Part shown: one piece after another, positions 63,418 through 64,000 of the stretch | How positions within the stretch are numbered: the stretch's first letter is position 1 | Layout of the letters: the number at the start of each line of letters is the position of its first letter | Assembly: GCF_024205705.1 (NCBI RefSeq) | Contig: NZ_CP073115.1 | Location: 62,001-126,000, forward strand | Direction: 5' to 3' | Length of the DNA: 64,000 bases | From: Neisseria subflava | Lineage (GTDB): Bacteria > Pseudomonadota > Gammaproteobacteria > Burkholderiales > Neisseriaceae | Translations under genes and position numbers: made by a program | The notes under the pieces: generated by a model | The model's database searches: none | Seen by the model: only the letters and a program-made list of their open reading frames with translations | What the model was told of the DNA's origin: nothing

Positions 63418-63450
63418 AAAAGGCCGTCTGAAATTCAGACGGCCTTTTTT
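63418..63450. terminator. Bidirectional hairpin between converging genes
   Basis: AAAGGCCGTCTGAA directly meets TTCAGACGGCCTTTTTT, separating the acyltransferase from the copper-storage-like gene. Confidence 0.8.
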
Positions 63451-63458
63451 AATATTGA

Positions 63459-63917
63459 TTAAGCAGCAATTTTTTCGCATTCTTTAATGCAAGCCAAGCA
63501 AGATTCGTAGCAGGCTTTGCATTCAGCGTGGTGGCCGGCGTGTTCTTTGCAGGCGGCAGCACATTGTTTGCAGGCTTCGATGCACACTTTTGCCAAAGAC
63601 GGGGTCAGGCGTGAATTTTGGGCAGCGAGGTTTTGCAATGTGCCACACAGTGCCAACATTTGGTTAACGCCGGTTGCGCAGTCTTTCATGGAAGTATCGC
63701 CGGAGCTCAACAGGGCAATGCAGTGCGCCAAGCAGATTTGGCCGGCTTCAACGCAATGTGCGGCTGCTTTGCGCGCAGCTTCGTAGGCGCGCGGTGCAGA
63801 GTGCGCGTGACCAGCATGACCGGCGTGGTGTGCATGGTCGTGAGCACGGGCAAAAGAAGCGGCGGCGGTGAGAGAGACAGCAGCGGCGCTGCCGATAAAT
63901 TGACGACGGTTCATCAT
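63459..63917 (-). CDS. Tat-exported four-helix copper-storage-like protein
   Basis: The 152 residues start with a twin-arginine signal (MMNRRQFIGSAAAVSLTAAAS), then a His-rich segment (HDHAHHAGHAGHAHS) and a four-helix bundle with 14 cysteines in CxxxC and CxxC spacing (QICLAHC, VCIEACKQCAAAC, ECKACYESCLACIKEC). This is the pattern of copper storage protein Csp1, which binds many Cu(I) ions through inward-facing cysteines. An envelope copper sink is inferred. The second ATG (63914) is an equally possible start. Confidence 0.85.
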   Translation of the reverse strand: MMNRRQFIGSAAAVSLTAAASFARAHDHAHHAGHAGHAHSAPRAYEAARKAAAHCVEAGQICLAHCIALLSSGDTSMKDCATGVNQMLALCGTLQNLAAQNSRLTPSLAKVCIEACKQCAAACKEHAGHHAECKACYESCLACIKECEKIAA

Positions 63918-64000
63918 AGTTTCCTTTTTGCTTTGTAGAAATATCGGACGAATTATTTCATCCGTTATTAAAAGGTTATCATGTTATTCGTTTTTAAACA
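63918..64000. other. Upstream region of the copper-storage-like gene
   Basis: No gene is recognisable in the last 83 bases. They presumably include the promoter of the leftward copper-storage-like gene. Confidence 0.4.

Noticed and set aside
1..64000. tRNA or rRNA genes
   Set aside because: I saw no cloverleaf with a T-arm GGTTCGA-type motif or any rRNA sequence. A covariance-model scan would be needed to exclude them fully.

Overview
The window is chromosomal DNA of a commensal-type Neisseria. The evidence is the very dense neisserial DNA uptake sequence (core GCCGTCTGAA). It occurs mostly as the 12-mer AGGCCGTCTGAA (the AG dialect used by N. subflava/flavescens-like commensals) rather than the ATGCCGTCTGAA of meningococcus and gonococcus, and it is often paired head-to-head as terminators. 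A complete group 2-type capsule locus, part of a type VI secretion system (T6SS) and an IS1106-like element fit the same group. The species call is inference.

Layout. 1-12.5 kb: a truncated exported-protein gene behind a Fur-like box, the incomplete PTS set (ptsI, ptsH, EIIA-Man-like), hpt, a ThiP-like permease, cytochrome b561, pdxA, an S49 peptidase, an LprI-domain lipoprotein, gltS and a Sel1-repeat protein. 12.8-32.1 kb: capsule locus in the order ctrF-ctrE (Kdo linker), rfbC-rfbA-rfbB-galE (sugar nucleotides; galE is frameshifted), four AT-rich serotype-specific genes (two GT2 enzymes, an alpha/beta hydrolase, a Stealth phosphotransferase), then divergently ctrA-ctrB-ctrC-ctrD (export) and tex. 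An unreported-looking relic of an IS481-type transposase sits between ctrA and ctrB. 32.2-41.4 kb: a fic gene split by an IS1106-type element with a 5-bp target duplication, a small exported protein, a LysR regulator divergent from doxX-nitroreductase, cysS, obgE, and a three-gene operon (acidic protein, thioesterase, TlpA-like thioredoxin) whose last gene is out of frame with its start codon.

41.8-52.1 kb: a half T6SS cluster tssM-tssA-tssF(frameshifted)-tssG-tssJ-tssE followed by an exported protein with a small N-terminal domain and a long Val/Glu/Pro repeat tail. This covers the membrane/baseplate side. The sheath, Hcp, VgrG, ClpV, TssK and TssL genes are not here. 52.3-56.3 kb: the complete Mla lipid-transport operon mlaFEDCB-mlaA. 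56.5-59.3 kb: an AT-rich orphan polymorphic-toxin island: the 3' part of a large exoprotein gene with a PD-(D/E)xK-type nuclease tip, two homopolymer frameshifts and three candidate immunity genes. 59.4-64 kb: a secreted TIM-barrel-like protein, a GT-C glycosyltransferase, rpmE, a hexapeptide acyltransferase and a Tat-exported Cys-rich copper-storage-like protein.

A recurring feature is single-base change in short homopolymers breaking genes (galE, the tlpA-like gene, tssF, and the toxin cassette twice). Either several accessory functions are switched off in this strain or the assembly carries homopolymer errors. Raw reads would decide this.
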